From Rhodanobacter sp. Root480 (GTDB taxonomy: Bacteria > Pseudomonadota > Gammaproteobacteria > Xanthomonadales > Rhodanobacteraceae): a stretch of 64,000 bases of DNA. This document shows positions 17,242 to 28,014 of this stretch, piece by piece. A program made the position numbers and the translations under genes. The notes under the pieces were generated by a model that saw only the letters and a list, made by a program, of their open reading frames with translations, did not search any database and was not told the DNA's origin. Location of the stretch: the NCBI RefSeq assembly GCF_001426645.1, contig NZ_LMEX01000001.1, positions 448,755-512,754 on the forward strand. Reading direction: 5' to 3'. Numbering within the stretch: position 1 is the first letter of the stretch; the number at the start of each line of letters is the position of its first letter.

Positions 17242-18258
17242 ATGACGGCCAGGCCACGCGTGTGGGTTTCGCGCCCCACGTTTCCCGACATCGTCGCCCG
17301 CCTCGACCCGCATTTCGACGTCGTGGCCGAGCCGCGGGAGGTGATGTTTTCTGCGGCCGAGCTGGCCGCGAAGATTGCCGATTGTGATGCCGTCATCGTC
17401 GGCCTCAAGGAGCGCATCGGCGCCGCCGAGGTGGCCAAGGCCCCGCGTTTGCGCATCGTCGCGAACCTGGGCGTGGGCTACGACAATCTTGATCTGGCCG
17501 CGCTCACGGCTGCCGGCGTCGCCGCTTCCAACACCGCCGGCGCGCTGGACGAGAGCGTGGCCGACTTCACCTGGGCGATGTTGCTGGGTGCCGCCCGCCG
17601 CATGGGCGAGGCCGAACGCTGGCTGCGCGCCGGCCAGTGGCACGGCACCCGTTTCACCGACTGGCTGGGCATGGATGTGCGCGGGCGCACGCTGGGCATC
17701 CTGGGCATGGGCCGGATCGGCCAGGCGGTGGCGCGGCGCGCCGTCGGCTTCGGCATGCAGGTGATCTATCACAACCGCTCGCCGCTGCCGCAGGCGCTGG
17801 AAAGCGAATGCCGGGCGCGTTGGGTCGACAAGGGCGAGTTGCTGCGCAGCTCCGATTTCCTGGTGCTGGCGTTGCCGCTGACGCCGGAAAGCCGGCATGC
17901 GATCGGCGCCGCCGAACTGGCGCAGATGAAACCCACCGCGGTGCTGGCGAACATCGCCCGCGGCGGCATCGTCGACGACGCGGCCTTGGCTGATGCTCTG
18001 GCGAAACACCAGCTCGCCGCGGCGGCGCTGGACGTGTTCGAAGGCGAGCCGGTGGTGAACCCCAGGCTGCTGGAACTCGACAACGTGCTGCTCAGCCCGC
18101 ACATTGCCAGTGCCAGCCCCGATGCGCGCCGCGGCATGACCACGATGGCGGTGGACAATGTGCTGGCGTTGTTCGGACACGGTCCGCACGCCGGCCATCC
18201 GCCCACGATTCTCAACCCCGAGGTGCTGGCTGCGGCCAGCCCGACCACCCACCCCTGA
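17242..18258 (+). CDS. D-2-hydroxyacid dehydrogenase (glyoxylate/hydroxypyruvate reductase-like)
   Basis: A 338-residue NAD(P)-dependent dehydrogenase of the D-isomer-specific family. It has the Rossmann motif GMGRIGQAVA, the substrate-binding VANLGVGYDNLD, catalytic Arg in NIARGGIVDD, and the acid/base pair at EGEP and SPHIAS. The arrangement is closest to GyaR/GhrB-type glyoxylate or 2-keto-gluconate reductases, but the substrate is not certain. ATG 17242 lies 16 bases after aroC; an in-frame ATG at 17191 inside aroC is unlikely. Confidence 0.88.
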   Translation: MTARPRVWVSRPTFPDIVARLDPHFDVVAEPREVMFSAAELAAKIADCDAVIVGLKERIGAAEVAKAPRLRIVANLGVGYDNLDLAALTAAGVAASNTAGALDESVADFTWAMLLGAARRMGEAERWLRAGQWHGTRFTDWLGMDVRGRTLGILGMGRIGQAVARRAVGFGMQVIYHNRSPLPQALESECRARWVDKGELLRSSDFLVLALPLTPESRHAIGAAELAQMKPTAVLANIARGGIVDDAALADALAKHQLAAAALDVFEGEPVVNPRLLELDNVLLSPHIASASPDARRGMTTMAVDNVLALFGHGPHAGHPPTILNPEVLAAASPTTHP

Positions 18259-18274
18259 GCCAAGAACAGCATCC

Positions 18275-19303
18275 ATGAGCAAGAAGAGCAGTTACAAGGT
18301 AGCAATGGTCGGCGCCACCGGCGCCGTGGGCGAAACCGTGCTGGCGATCCTCGCCGAGCGTGATTTCCCGATCAGCGAGCTGGTGCCGTTGGCCAGCGAA
18401 CGCACCGCCGGCAGCGAGGTCACGTTCGCTGGCAAGAAGATCGTGGTGAAAAACCTGGTCGACTACGATTTCGAAGGCGTGGACATCGCGTTCTTCTCGG
18501 CCGGCGGCTCGGTCAGCAAGGTGCACGCGCCGCGCGCGGCCGCGGCCGGTGCGGTGGTGATCGACAACACCTCGGAGTTCCGCTACCAGGACGACATCCC
18601 GCTGGTGATCAGCGAGGTCAACCCGCACGCCATCGCCGAGTACACCAACCACGGCATCATCGCCAACCCGAACTGCTCCACCATGCAGATGCTGGTGGCG
18701 CTGGCGCCGATCCACCATGACGTGGGCATCGAGCGGATCAACGTGGCCACCTATCAATCCGTTTCGGGCGCAGGCCGCTCGGGCATGGACGAGCTGGGCA
18801 AGCAGACCGCCGCGCTGCTGAACTTCCAGAGCGCGGAGCCGCAGAAGTTTCCCAAGCAGATCGCGTTCAACGTGATCCCGCACATCGACGACTTCCAGGC
18901 CAACGGCTACACCAAGGAAGAGATGAAGCTGGTGTGGGAAACCCGCAAGATCCTGGAAGACGACACCATCCAGGTGAACCCGACCGCCGTGCGCGTGCCG
19001 GTGTTCTACGGCCATGCCGAGGCGGTGCACATCGAGACGCGGGCCAAGATCAGTGCCGAACGCGCTCGCGAACTGCTGGAGCAGGCGCCGGGCGTGGTGG
19101 TGCGTGACCAGCGCGAAGCGGGCGGCTATCCCACGCCGGTCAGCGATGCAGCCGGCACCGATCCCGTGTTCGTGGGCCGTATCCGCGAGGACATCTCGCA
19201 CGAACGTGGCCTGGACATGTGGGTGGTGTCGGACAACATCCGCAAGGGTGCCGCGCTCAACGCAGTGCAGATTGCCGAAGTGCTGATCGCCGACTACTTG
19301 TAA
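18275..19303 (+). CDS. asd: Aspartate-semialdehyde dehydrogenase
   Basis: Reduces aspartyl phosphate to aspartate semialdehyde, the branch point to lysine, diaminopimelate, threonine and methionine. The 342-residue protein has the NADP-binding VGATGAVG, catalytic Cys in NPNCSTMQ, and the [13 protein letters not shown] block. The sequence resembles the shorter type of Asd found in Gram-positives and many Xanthomonadales rather than the E. coli form. ATG 18275 lies 16 bases after the dehydrogenase gene. Confidence 0.96.
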   Translation: MSKKSSYKVAMVGATGAVGETVLAILAERDFPISELVPLASERTAGSEVTFAGKKIVVKNLVDYDFEGVDIAFFSAGGSVSKVHAPRAAAAGAVVIDNTSEFRYQDDIPLVISEVNPHAIAEYTNHGIIANPNCSTMQMLVALAPIHHDVGIERINVATYQSVSGAGRSGMDELGKQTAALLNFQSAEPQKFPKQIAFNVIPHIDDFQANGYTKEEMKLVWETRKILEDDTIQVNPTAVRVPVFYGHAEAVHIETRAKISAERARELLEQAPGVVVRDQREAGGYPTPVSDAAGTDPVFVGRIREDISHERGLDMWVVSDNIRKGAALNAVQIAEVLIADYL

Positions 19304-19667
19304 ACGCACCACCGCAGCCGTGCCCGCCGTGAACTGCAGACAAGCGGATTCGCGGTGGGCATTCTGCTTTTCTGCAGGGCACCGATAGACCGCGGCCCCA
19401 GGCGAAACTGCAGCCTTCCGCCGTGCGCGGCACCGCCCTGACCGGGCCATGAAACCGGCGCGGGCGGTGGCGAAGGGCTTCGTCATCGGTATTTCCGGTA
19501 ACGTCGCGCTACGGCATGGGCGAGAACGCGTAACAGAAATGTGTCGCAAGTATTCGACCTGCCTATTGTTGATTGGCCAGTTTGTAACTTAAAGTGGCAT
19601 GCGTTTCGAGAAGCCGCCGGTATTGGCGGCCATATGAAAGTGCCAGGTTTGTTCGGGGGAACACGTG
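19304..19667 (+). other. Intergenic region before fimV with a candidate promoter
   Basis: This 364-base gap holds no convincing gene. A possible promoter is TTGTTG at 19567-19572 with a 17-base spacer and TTAAAG at 19590-19595; the -10 is weak. Short GC-rich dyads follow asd, but none has a T tract, so no terminator is claimed. Confidence 0.35.
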
Positions 19668-22019
19668 ATGAATCGTTCGTTGAAGTGGTCGGTGCTGATG
19701 GCGCTGGCCCTGGGTAGCAGCCAGGTCATGGCGCAAGGCAGTGGGCAGGCCGGTGCGCTGGATCTCGGCCAGATCCAGGTCAAGTCGGCCCTCGGCCAGC
19801 CCTTGCTGGCGGAAATCCCGGTGCATTCGAGCCATCCGGCCGACCTGCGCAACCTCAAGGTGCAACTGGCCTCGGGCGAGGATTTCGCACGGGCCGGCAT
19901 CGCGGGCGGTCGCACGACCTTGCCGCTCGAATTCAAGGTTGTCGACCTCGGCAACGGTCGCCAGGTGATTCGCATCACCAGCAGCACGGCGGTGGACGAT
20001 CCCTACCTCGATCTGCTGTTGCAAGTCGATGGAGCCGCCGGCAAGAGCGTGCGCGAGTACACGCTGCTGCTCGATCCGCCAGGCTCGGTCGCCGGTGCAC
20101 CGGCGTACACGCAAGCACCGGCGTCGGCACCGCGGGCGGCACCCGTACATCGCGCGGCACCGGCCGCCGCCACGCCTGCAGCCGCGCCCGCACCTCGGGC
20201 GAACGTGGCGGCCAATGGCAACTATGGTCCGGTCCAGCGTGGCCAGACCTTGTCGACGATCGCGCGCAGCGCGGTGCCCGACGCCGATGTGCACCAGGTC
20301 ATGCTGGCATTCAAGCGGGCCAATCCCGACGCTTTCTACCGCGACAACATCAACGCGCTGAAGAGCGGCGAGGTGTTGCGCGTGCCCACGCGCGAGGAGA
20401 TCCAGTCGACCGAGCGTGCGGCTGCCGTCGCCGAAGTGCGTCGCGAAAACAGCGACTGGCGCGCCACCGCCGCCAGCACGCCGACCACCGTGGCCGATGC
20501 GGCCACGCGTGCTTCCACCAGCAGCGCGCCGGCTGCCAGCCAGGCGTCGTCGGCCGATCGTCTGGCGCTGGTTCCGGCCAGCGCAGGCAAGTCGTCCTCG
20601 GGTGCCGATGACAAGGCATCGGCGGCGCTCAAGCAGGATCTGCTGCGCAGCCAGGAAAGCATTGCCAACCTGCAGCAGCAAAGCGGCGACCTGAAGGATC
20701 AGCTCAAGGAGCTGGCCGACATCAACAGCAAGAACAAACGCTTGCTGGCGCTGAAGGACAACCAGATCGCCGAATTGCAGGCAAAACTTGCCGCCGCCGG
20801 CCAACCGGTGGAGGGCGCGCCGAAGAGCGCCGCCGTCGTTGCGGCGCCTGCCCTCGCGACCACGACCAGCGCCGCGAGCAAGGCCGAACCCGCCGCCCTC
20901 GCACTGGCTGGCACCGCCGCTGCCAAACCGACACCGGCACCCGTCGCCGCCGCATCCACGGCAACGACCACGGCAATGACGGCGCCGGCAAAGACCGAAG
21001 CCCCCGCCAAGGCCAAGCCGGCGGCGCAGCATCCTGCGCCCAGGTCGGCGCCCGAGGCGGCCGAGGTCGAGCAGCCCTGGTATATGCAACAGGTGGCGTG
21101 GCTCGCCGCGGGCGGCGTGATCGTGCTGTTGTTGTTGCTGGCCTTGCTGGGTCGCCGCAAGAAAACCGTGAAACTGCCGGCAGCGGCGGCATCGTCATCG
21201 CTGGCCGACCGCTTTGCGGCGGCGCCCACGGATGAATATGGCGGCGATGACGTCGACCAGAACGAATTGCTGGATCAGCTGGCCGAGCACCCGGACGACG
21301 TGAGTCTCCACCTGGAACTGGTGAGCCTGTATTACTCGCGCCGCGACGTGGAGCATTTCGAGGCGGCGGCGGAGGCGATGCATGCGCATATCGTCGATCC
21401 GCAGCAGGAGGAATGGCAGGACGTGGTGCACATGGGCGAGGATCTTTCGCCCGGTCATCCGTTGTTCGCCGCTCACGACGACATGCCCGCCGATGATGAG
21501 ACCCAATTGCGTCCGGCATTCGATATCGACCATTACGGCGAAGAAACCGAGTTCGCGCCGGTGGCCCCGGCTTCGCCGAAAAAGGTGAGCGAGTACAACT
21601 TCAACTTCCAGCTCTCGCCGACGCCTGCGTCGTCGGAGTCGCCCAAGGCGCCTTATACCGAAGTGCCGCCGGTGGATGAATTTGCGTCATTCCAGTCGGA
21701 GGACGACATCCTTCCTCCGTCGCCCGCCGCCGAGTTCGAACCACTGGACATCGGTGAACCGGCCGCCGACGAACCTGTTTCCACCTGGAAGTTCGATGGT
21801 GATGAAATGGCCGCTCCGGCCGAGTCGTTCGATCACGATGCGGGTGCCGAACCGGGCGAATTCAGCGACGACCCGGTCGACACCAAGCTCGATCTGGCCC
21901 GTGCCTACATGGACATGGGCGACGCCGATGGCGCCCGCGCCATGCTCGACGAAGTGCTGCGGGAAGGCACCCAGATGCAGCGCGACGTGGCACAGCGGTT
22001 GTCCGACAGCCTCAGCTGA
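19668..22019 (+). CDS. fimV: FimV-type polar hub / type IV pilus assembly protein
   Basis: A 783-residue inner-membrane protein that in relatives organises polar type IV pili and twitching motility. In order: a signal peptide ending near SSQVMA; the FimV N-terminal block LGQIQVKSALGQPLLAEIPV; an Ala/Pro-rich linker; a LysM domain at about 184-245; a predicted coiled coil at about 322-377; a long Ala/Thr/Pro linker; one membrane segment at about 475-495; an acidic cytoplasmic region; and the conserved C-terminal TPR-like domain from about 735 (KLDLARAYMDMGD). ATG 19668 follows GTG 19665, either of which could initiate. Confidence 0.92.
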   Translation: MNRSLKWSVLMALALGSSQVMAQGSGQAGALDLGQIQVKSALGQPLLAEIPVHSSHPADLRNLKVQLASGEDFARAGIAGGRTTLPLEFKVVDLGNGRQVIRITSSTAVDDPYLDLLLQVDGAAGKSVREYTLLLDPPGSVAGAPAYTQAPASAPRAAPVHRAAPAAATPAAAPAPRANVAANGNYGPVQRGQTLSTIARSAVPDADVHQVMLAFKRANPDAFYRDNINALKSGEVLRVPTREEIQSTERAAAVAEVRRENSDWRATAASTPTTVADAATRASTSSAPAASQASSADRLALVPASAGKSSSGADDKASAALKQDLLRSQESIANLQQQSGDLKDQLKELADINSKNKRLLALKDNQIAELQAKLAAAGQPVEGAPKSAAVVAAPALATTTSAASKAEPAALALAGTAAAKPTPAPVAAASTATTTAMTAPAKTEAPAKAKPAAQHPAPRSAPEAAEVEQPWYMQQVAWLAAGGVIVLLLLLALLGRRKKTVKLPAAAASSSLADRFAAAPTDEYGGDDVDQNELLDQLAEHPDDVSLHLELVSLYYSRRDVEHFEAAAEAMHAHIVDPQQEEWQDVVHMGEDLSPGHPLFAAHDDMPADDETQLRPAFDIDHYGEETEFAPVAPASPKKVSEYNFNFQLSPTPASSESPKAPYTEVPPVDEFASFQSEDDILPPSPAAEFEPLDIGEPAADEPVSTWKFDGDEMAAPAESFDHDAGAEPGEFSDDPVDTKLDLARAYMDMGDADGARAMLDEVLREGTQMQRDVAQRLSDSLS

Positions 22020-22038
22020 GCGGTAATCGCGCATGATG

Positions 22039-22064
22039 CAACGGGCCGGCTTGCCGGCCCGTTG
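22039..22064 (+). terminator. GC-rich hairpin after fimV
   Basis: An 11-bp perfect stem (22039-22049 with 22054-22064) and 4-base loop lies 20 bases after the fimV stop. The tail has no T run, so it may be a weak terminator or an mRNA-stabilising hairpin. Confidence 0.5.
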
Positions 22065-22114
22065 TCGTTGGCGTACTGCTAATCTTTGTTGTTTTCTTTC
22101 CGGCTTCACACGTC

Positions 22115-22882
22115 ATGCGCATCGCCCTGGGCATCGAATACGACGGGACCGATTTCTTCGGCTGGCAACGGCTGAAGGAAGGTCCCAGCGTGCAGGCCCG
22201 ACTGGAACAGGCGCTGTCGCGGGTGGCCGATCATCCCGTGGAAGTCAGCTGTGCCGGACGCACCGATGCGGGCGTGCACGGGCGTTGCCAGGTGGTGCAT
22301 TTCGACACGCCGGCGCAGCGGGACATGCGCGGCTGGGTGCTGGGCAGTTGCTCCAACCTGCCGGACAGCGTGGCGGTGTTGTGGGCGCAGCCGGTGGCGG
22401 ACGATTTCCATGCGCGCTACGCCGCCCGCAGCCGGCGCTACCGCTACCGCATCCTCAACCGTCCCGTGCGGGCGGCGCTGGAAGCGCGTTACGTGACATG
22501 GGAGCGCTTGCCGCTCGATGCCGAGCGCATGCACCAGGCGGCCCAGGCATTGTTGGGGCTGCACGATTTCAGCGCGTTCCGCGCGCTGTCCTGCCAGGCG
22601 AAACATCCCCATCGCACCGTGTTGTCGGTCGATGTGCGGCGCGATGGTGAATACGTCACGCTGGAGATCGAGGCGAACGGTTTCCTGCATCACATGGTGC
22701 GCAATATCGTGGGGTCGCTGTTGCTGGTTGGCCGTGGCGAGCGGCCGGTTGAATGGATGGCTGAACTGCTGGCCGGATGCGACCGCCAGGTGGCCGGCCC
22801 CACCGGCCCGGCGTCCGGCCTCACGTTTATCGGGCCGCGCTACGAGGCCCGTTGGGGCCTGCCACCGGAGGTAAGCCAATGA
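22115..22882 (+). CDS. truA: tRNA pseudouridine(38-40) synthase TruA
   Basis: Forms pseudouridine at positions 38-40 of the tRNA anticodon stem. The 255-residue protein has the catalytic Asp51 in [19 protein letters not shown] at the start and [14 protein letters not shown]. It follows fimV, as in Pseudomonas and Xanthomonas, and overlaps trpF in ATGA, so translation is probably coupled. Confidence 0.97.
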   Translation: MRIALGIEYDGTDFFGWQRLKEGPSVQARLEQALSRVADHPVEVSCAGRTDAGVHGRCQVVHFDTPAQRDMRGWVLGSCSNLPDSVAVLWAQPVADDFHARYAARSRRYRYRILNRPVRAALEARYVTWERLPLDAERMHQAAQALLGLHDFSAFRALSCQAKHPHRTVLSVDVRRDGEYVTLEIEANGFLHHMVRNIVGSLLLVGRGERPVEWMAELLAGCDRQVAGPTGPASGLTFIGPRYEARWGLPPEVSQ

Positions 22883-23505
22883 CCCGCATCAAATGTTGCG
22901 GCATGACCCGCGTCGAGGATGCGCTGCTGGCGGCGCGCCTGGGCGCCGATGCCATTGGCGTAGTGCTTACCGCGCGCAGCAAGCGTCGCGTGGCGCTGGA
23001 TCAAGCCGCATCGATCGTGGCCGCGATGCCCGCGTTCGTCACCACGGTGGCGTTGTTCATGGACGACGACGCGGAGCTGGTGCGGCAGGTGCTGCGCGAC
23101 GCGCGTCCGGACCTGCTGCAATTCCATGGCGACGAAACCGATGCCTGGTGCCAGCAGTTCGGTCAGCCTTTCCTGAAAGCCGTGGCGATGGGCGAGGGCG
23201 CCGCGGCGTTGCCGGCGTTGCAGGCTTATCCGCACGCTCGCGGCTTGCTGCTGGACGGTCACGGTGCGGGCGAGGCCGGAGGCAGCGGCAAGACCTTCGA
23301 CTGGTCGTTGATACCGCCGGATATGGGGGCGCGGTTGATCCTGGCCGGAGGACTTTCGCCCGCGAATGTAGCCAGCGCGGTGCGCGAGGCGCGGCCGTGG
23401 GCGGTCGACGTCGCCAGTGGTGTCGAATCGTCGCCGGGTATCAAGGACCCCGCCAGGATGGCTGCCTTCATCCAGGCGGTACGTGAGGCGGACGCTGACC
23501 GCTAG
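22879..23505 (+). CDS. trpF: Phosphoribosylanthranilate isomerase
   Basis: Third step of tryptophan synthesis after anthranilate: isomerises phosphoribosylanthranilate to the deoxyribulose form. The 208-residue TIM barrel begins [12 protein letters not shown] (catalytic Cys near residue 6-7), with LLQFHGDET and [18 protein letters not shown] further on. It overlaps truA by 4 bases and is followed on the opposite strand by the LysR gene and then trpBA. Confidence 0.95.
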   Translation: MTRIKCCGMTRVEDALLAARLGADAIGVVLTARSKRRVALDQAASIVAAMPAFVTTVALFMDDDAELVRQVLRDARPDLLQFHGDETDAWCQQFGQPFLKAVAMGEGAAALPALQAYPHARGLLLDGHGAGEAGGSGKTFDWSLIPPDMGARLILAGGLSPANVASAVREARPWAVDVASGVESSPGIKDPARMAAFIQAVREADADR

Positions 23506-23511
23506 GGCGTG

Positions 23512-24396
23512 TCAGCCCTTGGCCAGCTCGTTCGCCAGCCACGCCGCCAATGCCGGCGCGCGTCGATCGTGTCGGCGACCGGGTACGGCCAGGATCCAGG
23601 CCGCATCGGTCGGCATGAATCCCCATGGTGCCAACAAGCGTCCGGCGGTCAGTTCATCGGTGACCAGCGGGGCCGGCACGATGGCGACACCCAGGCCTGC
23701 GATAGCCGCTTCCAGAAGGTAATAGAGATGGGGAAATCCCTGCCCTGAAGGCGGCGAGCCCGGCAGCTTCGCCGCACGTGCCCACTCGTGGGAAGCTTGC
23801 GGTCGCGATGCGGTATGCAGCAGGGGTTCGTCCAGCAGGCAGGACGCGGGTTGGCCCTTCAGTTTTGGCCAGCCGCTGTAACCCGGACTGACCACGGGGC
23901 CGACGGTTTCCGGCGCCAGCACCTCCACCTGCCAATCCTTCGGCCACGGCGGCGCGGCCAGCAGCAACGCGGCATCGAGGCCGTCCAGCGCATGCGGCAA
24001 GTCCTCCAGCGCCGACAGGTGCAAGGGGATTTCCGGCAGGTCGTGGCCCATGCGCTCCAGGCGCGGAATCACCCAGCGCGCCAGCAGGCTGCCGGAGCAG
24101 CCGAGCACAAACGGCGTGCGTGTCTGGTCGCGCGAAATCTCGACGCAGACATCGCGGAGCTGGCCGAACGACAGGGCGGCGGTATCCCTCAGCCGCAGGC
24201 CCGCGGCGGTCAGGCTCACGCCGCGTCCCTGGCGTTGAAACAGAGGTACGCCCAGCTCGGCCTCCAGTGCACGGATCTGACGGCTGATCGCACCATGCGT
24301 CACGTGCAGTTCGCTGCCGGCGCGGCTGATGCTTTCCAGTCGTGCTGCGGCTTCGAACGCGCGCAGGGCGTTCAGTGAGGGGAGTTCCCGGGCCAT
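23512..24396 (-). CDS. LysR family regulator, TrpI/GcvA-like, divergent from trpBA
   Basis: A 294-residue LysR-type activator. The N-terminal winged helix ([37 protein letters not shown]) is of the GcvA/TrpI/AmpR type. The effector domain follows. The gene is divergent from trpBA across 107 bases, the arrangement in which Pseudomonas TrpI senses indoleglycerol phosphate and activates trpBA. A LysR-type palindrome is present in the gap. The role as trpBA activator is inferred from position. It ends 6 bases from trpF, convergently. Confidence 0.82.
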   Translation of the reverse strand: MARELPSLNALRAFEAAARLESISRAGSELHVTHGAISRQIRALEAELGVPLFQRQGRGVSLTAAGLRLRDTAALSFGQLRDVCVEISRDQTRTPFVLGCSGSLLARWVIPRLERMGHDLPEIPLHLSALEDLPHALDGLDAALLLAAPPWPKDWQVEVLAPETVGPVVSPGYSGWPKLKGQPASCLLDEPLLHTASRPQASHEWARAAKLPGSPPSGQGFPHLYYLLEAAIAGLGVAIVPAPLVTDELTAGRLLAPWGFMPTDAAWILAVPGRRHDRRAPALAAWLANELAKG

Positions 24397-24403
24397 TCGT
24401 ATG

Positions 24404-24420
24404 TGTGAGTTTTACTGACA
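24404..24420. promoter_or_regulatory. Candidate LysR/TrpI operator between lysR and trpB
   Basis: TGTGAG and CTGACA are imperfect inverted repeats (5 of 6) around a 5-base centre, and contain the T-N11-A pattern at 24406-24418 typical of LysR boxes. It lies 8 bases upstream of the regulator gene and 83 bases before trpB, suiting control of both. Confidence 0.45.
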
Positions 24421-24503
24421 GGTTGCGTGCGATCTTATCGCTTTTTGCGGCGCCGGTGCTGCGCTATGGTGACGGCCTCATCTCCGTCATATCGAGCTTC
24501 AAC

Positions 24504-25711
<1,208 letters not shown>

Positions 25712-25715
<4 letters not shown>

Positions 25716-26512
25716 GCCGCATCGATCGCCGCTTCGCGGCCCTGAAAGCCGCCAGCCGCACCGGCCTGATTCCGTTCGTCACCGCCGGTGATCCGTCGCC
25801 CGAGCACATGGTCACGCTGATGCATGCGCTGGTGGAGGGCGGGGCTGACCTGATCGAGCTCGGCGTACCGTTTTCCGATCCGATGGCCGATGGCCTGGTG
25901 ATCCAGCATGCCAGCGAGCGGGCGATCGCCAAGGGTGTCGGCATCGGCGAGGTGCTGGGCTGGGTGGCTGCGTTCCGCCAGCGCGATGCAGAGACGCCGA
26001 TCGTGCTGATGGGTTACCTCAACCCGGTCGAGATCCATGGCTACGCGCGTTTCGCGCAGGAGGCGGTGCAGGCTGGCGTGGATGGCGTGTTGTTGGTCGA
26101 TTGCCCGCTGGAGGAAGCGGCCGTGTTGCAGCCGCTGCGCGATGCTGGCTTGCAGCAGATCCTGCTGGCGGCGCCGACCACCGCACCGGTGAGGATGGAG
26201 CGGTTGTGCGAGGCCGCGGAGGGCTTCCTGTATTATGTGTCCTTTGCCGGGATCACCGGGGCAGGGCAGCTCAGCACGCAGGATATTGCGGCGCGCGTGG
26301 CTGGCGTCCGGGCCAGCGCCAAGGTACCGGTGGCGGTGGGTTTCGGCATACGCGATGCACAGAGCGCGAAGGAAATTGCGGGGTTTGCCGACGCGGTGGT
26401 GATCGGCAGCGCACTGGTCGCGCGGTTGGCGGGAGCCTCCCAGCCGGACGACATTGCCGGCCGGGCGAAGGATTTCCTGCAGCCGATCCGGGCAGCGCTG
26501 GACGCACACTGA
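25712..26512 (+). CDS. trpA: Tryptophan synthase alpha chain
   Basis: Cleaves indole-3-glycerol phosphate to indole, which is channelled to TrpB. In the 266-residue TIM barrel the catalytic Glu49 ([12 protein letters not shown]) and Asp60 (MAD) fall at the canonical numbers. GGAGTGGAAG precedes the ATG, and the start overlaps the trpB stop in ATGA. The stop codon lies within the first hairpin of the accD leader. Confidence 0.98.
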
Positions 26513-26707
26513 GAGGTTGTGATTTTTCGACCTCTCAGCCCGGCCACGATGGCCGGTCGCGGATCGGTCACGCAAGTGACTGATTCGCGTGAGCGCGTCC
26601 GGGCATGTAGCGGGCGCGCGATGGAAGAAAACCACAGGACGTGGTTTTCTTCCCAGCTCTGAGCGGTCATCTGGCCGCTTCAGGTCAGAAACGTTTGAGG
26701 TGTTTGC
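26509..26707 (+). promoter_or_regulatory. Structured leader between trpA and accD
   Basis: Four dyads lie in this 195-base gap: a 9-bp stem at 26509-26538 that includes the trpA stop and has a T-rich loop; a 6-bp stem at 26540-26556; a perfect 13-bp stem at 26623-26635 / 26641-26653; and a bulged stem at 26659-26683. A GAGGTG ribosome site follows at 26694. The 13-bp stem lacks a T tract, so it is not a standard terminator. Read-through control or RNA stability is possible. Confidence 0.5.
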
Positions 26708-27577
26708 ATGAACTGGTTGCAGAAAATCATGACGCCGCGCACGCGGCCCCAGAGCTCCACCGCCGGCAAGGGCTCGGTGCCCGAGGGCGTGTGGGAGAAA
26801 TGCGGTGGCTGCGGCGCGGTGCTGTACCGGCCCGAACTCGATCGCAACCTGATGGTGTGCCCCAAGTGCGGCCATCACCATTACATCGCGGCGCGCACGC
26901 GGTTGCGTGCTCTGCTGGATGAAGGCTCCGGGCAGGAGCTGTGGGCCAGCATGGAGCCCACCGATCCGCTGAAATTCCGCGATTCGAAAAAGTACCGCGA
27001 CCGCATCATCGCCTCGCAGAAGAAGACCGGTGAGAAAGATGCGCTGCTGACCATGAGCGGCAAGCTGAAAGGTCGCCCGTTGATGGTGGCGGCGTTCGAG
27101 TTTGCCTACATGGGCGGCTCGATGGGTTCGGTGGTGGGCGAGAAATTCACCCGCGCCGCGGAACGTGCGCTGGCCGACAAGAGCGCGCTGGTGTGCTTCT
27201 CCGCCACCGGCGGCGCGCGCATGCAGGAGGCGTTGTTCTCGCTGATGCAGATGGCCAAGACCTCCGCCGCGCTGGCGCGCCTGCGCGATGCCGGCGTGCC
27301 CTACATCAGCGTGTTGACCAACCCCACCACCGGCGGCGTTTCGGCCAGCCTGGCTTTGCTGGGCGACATCAACATCGGCGAGCCGAAGGCGCTGATCGGC
27401 TTTGCCGGCCCGCGCGTGATCGAGCAGACGGTACGCGAGACGTTGCCCGAGGGCTTCCAGCGTTCGGAGTTCCTGGTCGAGCACGGCGCCATCGACATGA
27501 TCGTCGACCGCCGCGAGATGCGCGACAAGCTGGCCGACCTGCTGGGCATACTCGGTCGCGAACAACGCGCGGCCTGA
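26708..27577 (+). CDS. accD: Acetyl-CoA carboxylase carboxyltransferase subunit beta
   Basis: With AccA transfers the carboxyl group from biotin to acetyl-CoA, giving malonyl-CoA for fatty acid synthesis. The 289-residue protein has the N-terminal zinc ribbon (Cys32, 35, 51, 54) and the crotonase-like domain with [18 protein letters not shown] and [11 protein letters not shown]. In many gammaproteobacteria accD is followed by folC, dedD and cvpA; here a terminator and a repeat cluster follow instead. Confidence 0.97.
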   Translation: MNWLQKIMTPRTRPQSSTAGKGSVPEGVWEKCGGCGAVLYRPELDRNLMVCPKCGHHHYIAARTRLRALLDEGSGQELWASMEPTDPLKFRDSKKYRDRIIASQKKTGEKDALLTMSGKLKGRPLMVAAFEFAYMGGSMGSVVGEKFTRAAERALADKSALVCFSATGGARMQEALFSLMQMAKTSAALARLRDAGVPYISVLTNPTTGGVSASLALLGDINIGEPKALIGFAGPRVIEQTVRETLPEGFQRSEFLVEHGAIDMIVDRREMRDKLADLLGILGREQRAA

Positions 27578-27597
27578 CCGCCACGCTGTCGCCATGC

Positions 27598-27625
27598 GAT
27601 GCCGCCTTCGGGCGGCATCGTCGTT
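27598..27625 (+). terminator. Terminator after accD
   Basis: A 9-bp perfect stem (27598-27606 with 27611-27619) around a TTCG loop, followed by GTCGTTTCC. The tetraloop makes it very stable; the T tract is poor. Confidence 0.65.
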
Positions 27626-27637
27626 TCCGCACACGGG

Positions 27638-27947
27638 TTTTCCACAGCGGTTGTGGAAGCAGGTCGGTAAAGCCTGTGGACAAGCCGCGGCCACGGCTTT
27701 TGCATCAGCCACTTGCTACGCATTGCGCAGGAAATGAGCAGCGGCTTTCCACGCGGCGTCGCCAGCGCGGTGCCAGTTTTCCACAGCAGTTGTGCGCCGC
27801 TTCTGTACAAGCCTGTGGACAACACCGACGCGTCCTTTGCCGACAATCACTTGGCACGGCGTGTCGATGTTTTGCCCAGTTCGCGATACTTCATCGCGAA
27901 GTTCTCCACAGCGATTGTGGACCGCCGTTGGTAAAGCCTGTGGACAA
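27638..27947. repeat. Three 46-bp repeats bounded by DnaA-box-like sequences
   Basis: Units lie at 27638-27683, 27777-27822 and 27902-27947, all exactly 46 bases and in the same orientation. Each begins TTTTCCACAGC (TTCTCCACAGC in the third) and ends AAGCCTGTGGACAA. The outer 9-mers TTTTCCACA and TGTGGACAA (TTGTCCACA inverted) each differ by one base from the DnaA box TTATCCACA. The inner left part also forms a short dyad with TTGTGGA in units 1 and 3. A perfect hairpin (27880-27887 / 27893-27900) precedes unit 3. The cluster fills the 437-base convergent gap between accD and the PAP2 gene; no gene was found there. Confidence 0.8.
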
Positions 27948-28014
27948 CCAGTCTATGTGTCTGAGCGCAAAGGAACTGCCGACGGCGTGCGCAGTTGCTG
28001 ACCAGGCGAAGGGC

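Noticed and set aside
26623..26653. Rho-independent terminator between trpA and accD
   Set aside because: The stem is perfect but the following bases are CAGCTCTG with no T tract; treated as a leader structure instead.
27638..27947. Possible CRISPR array
   Set aside because: Only three units, spacers of 93 and 79 bases, internal mismatches and no cas genes; the ends look like DnaA boxes instead.
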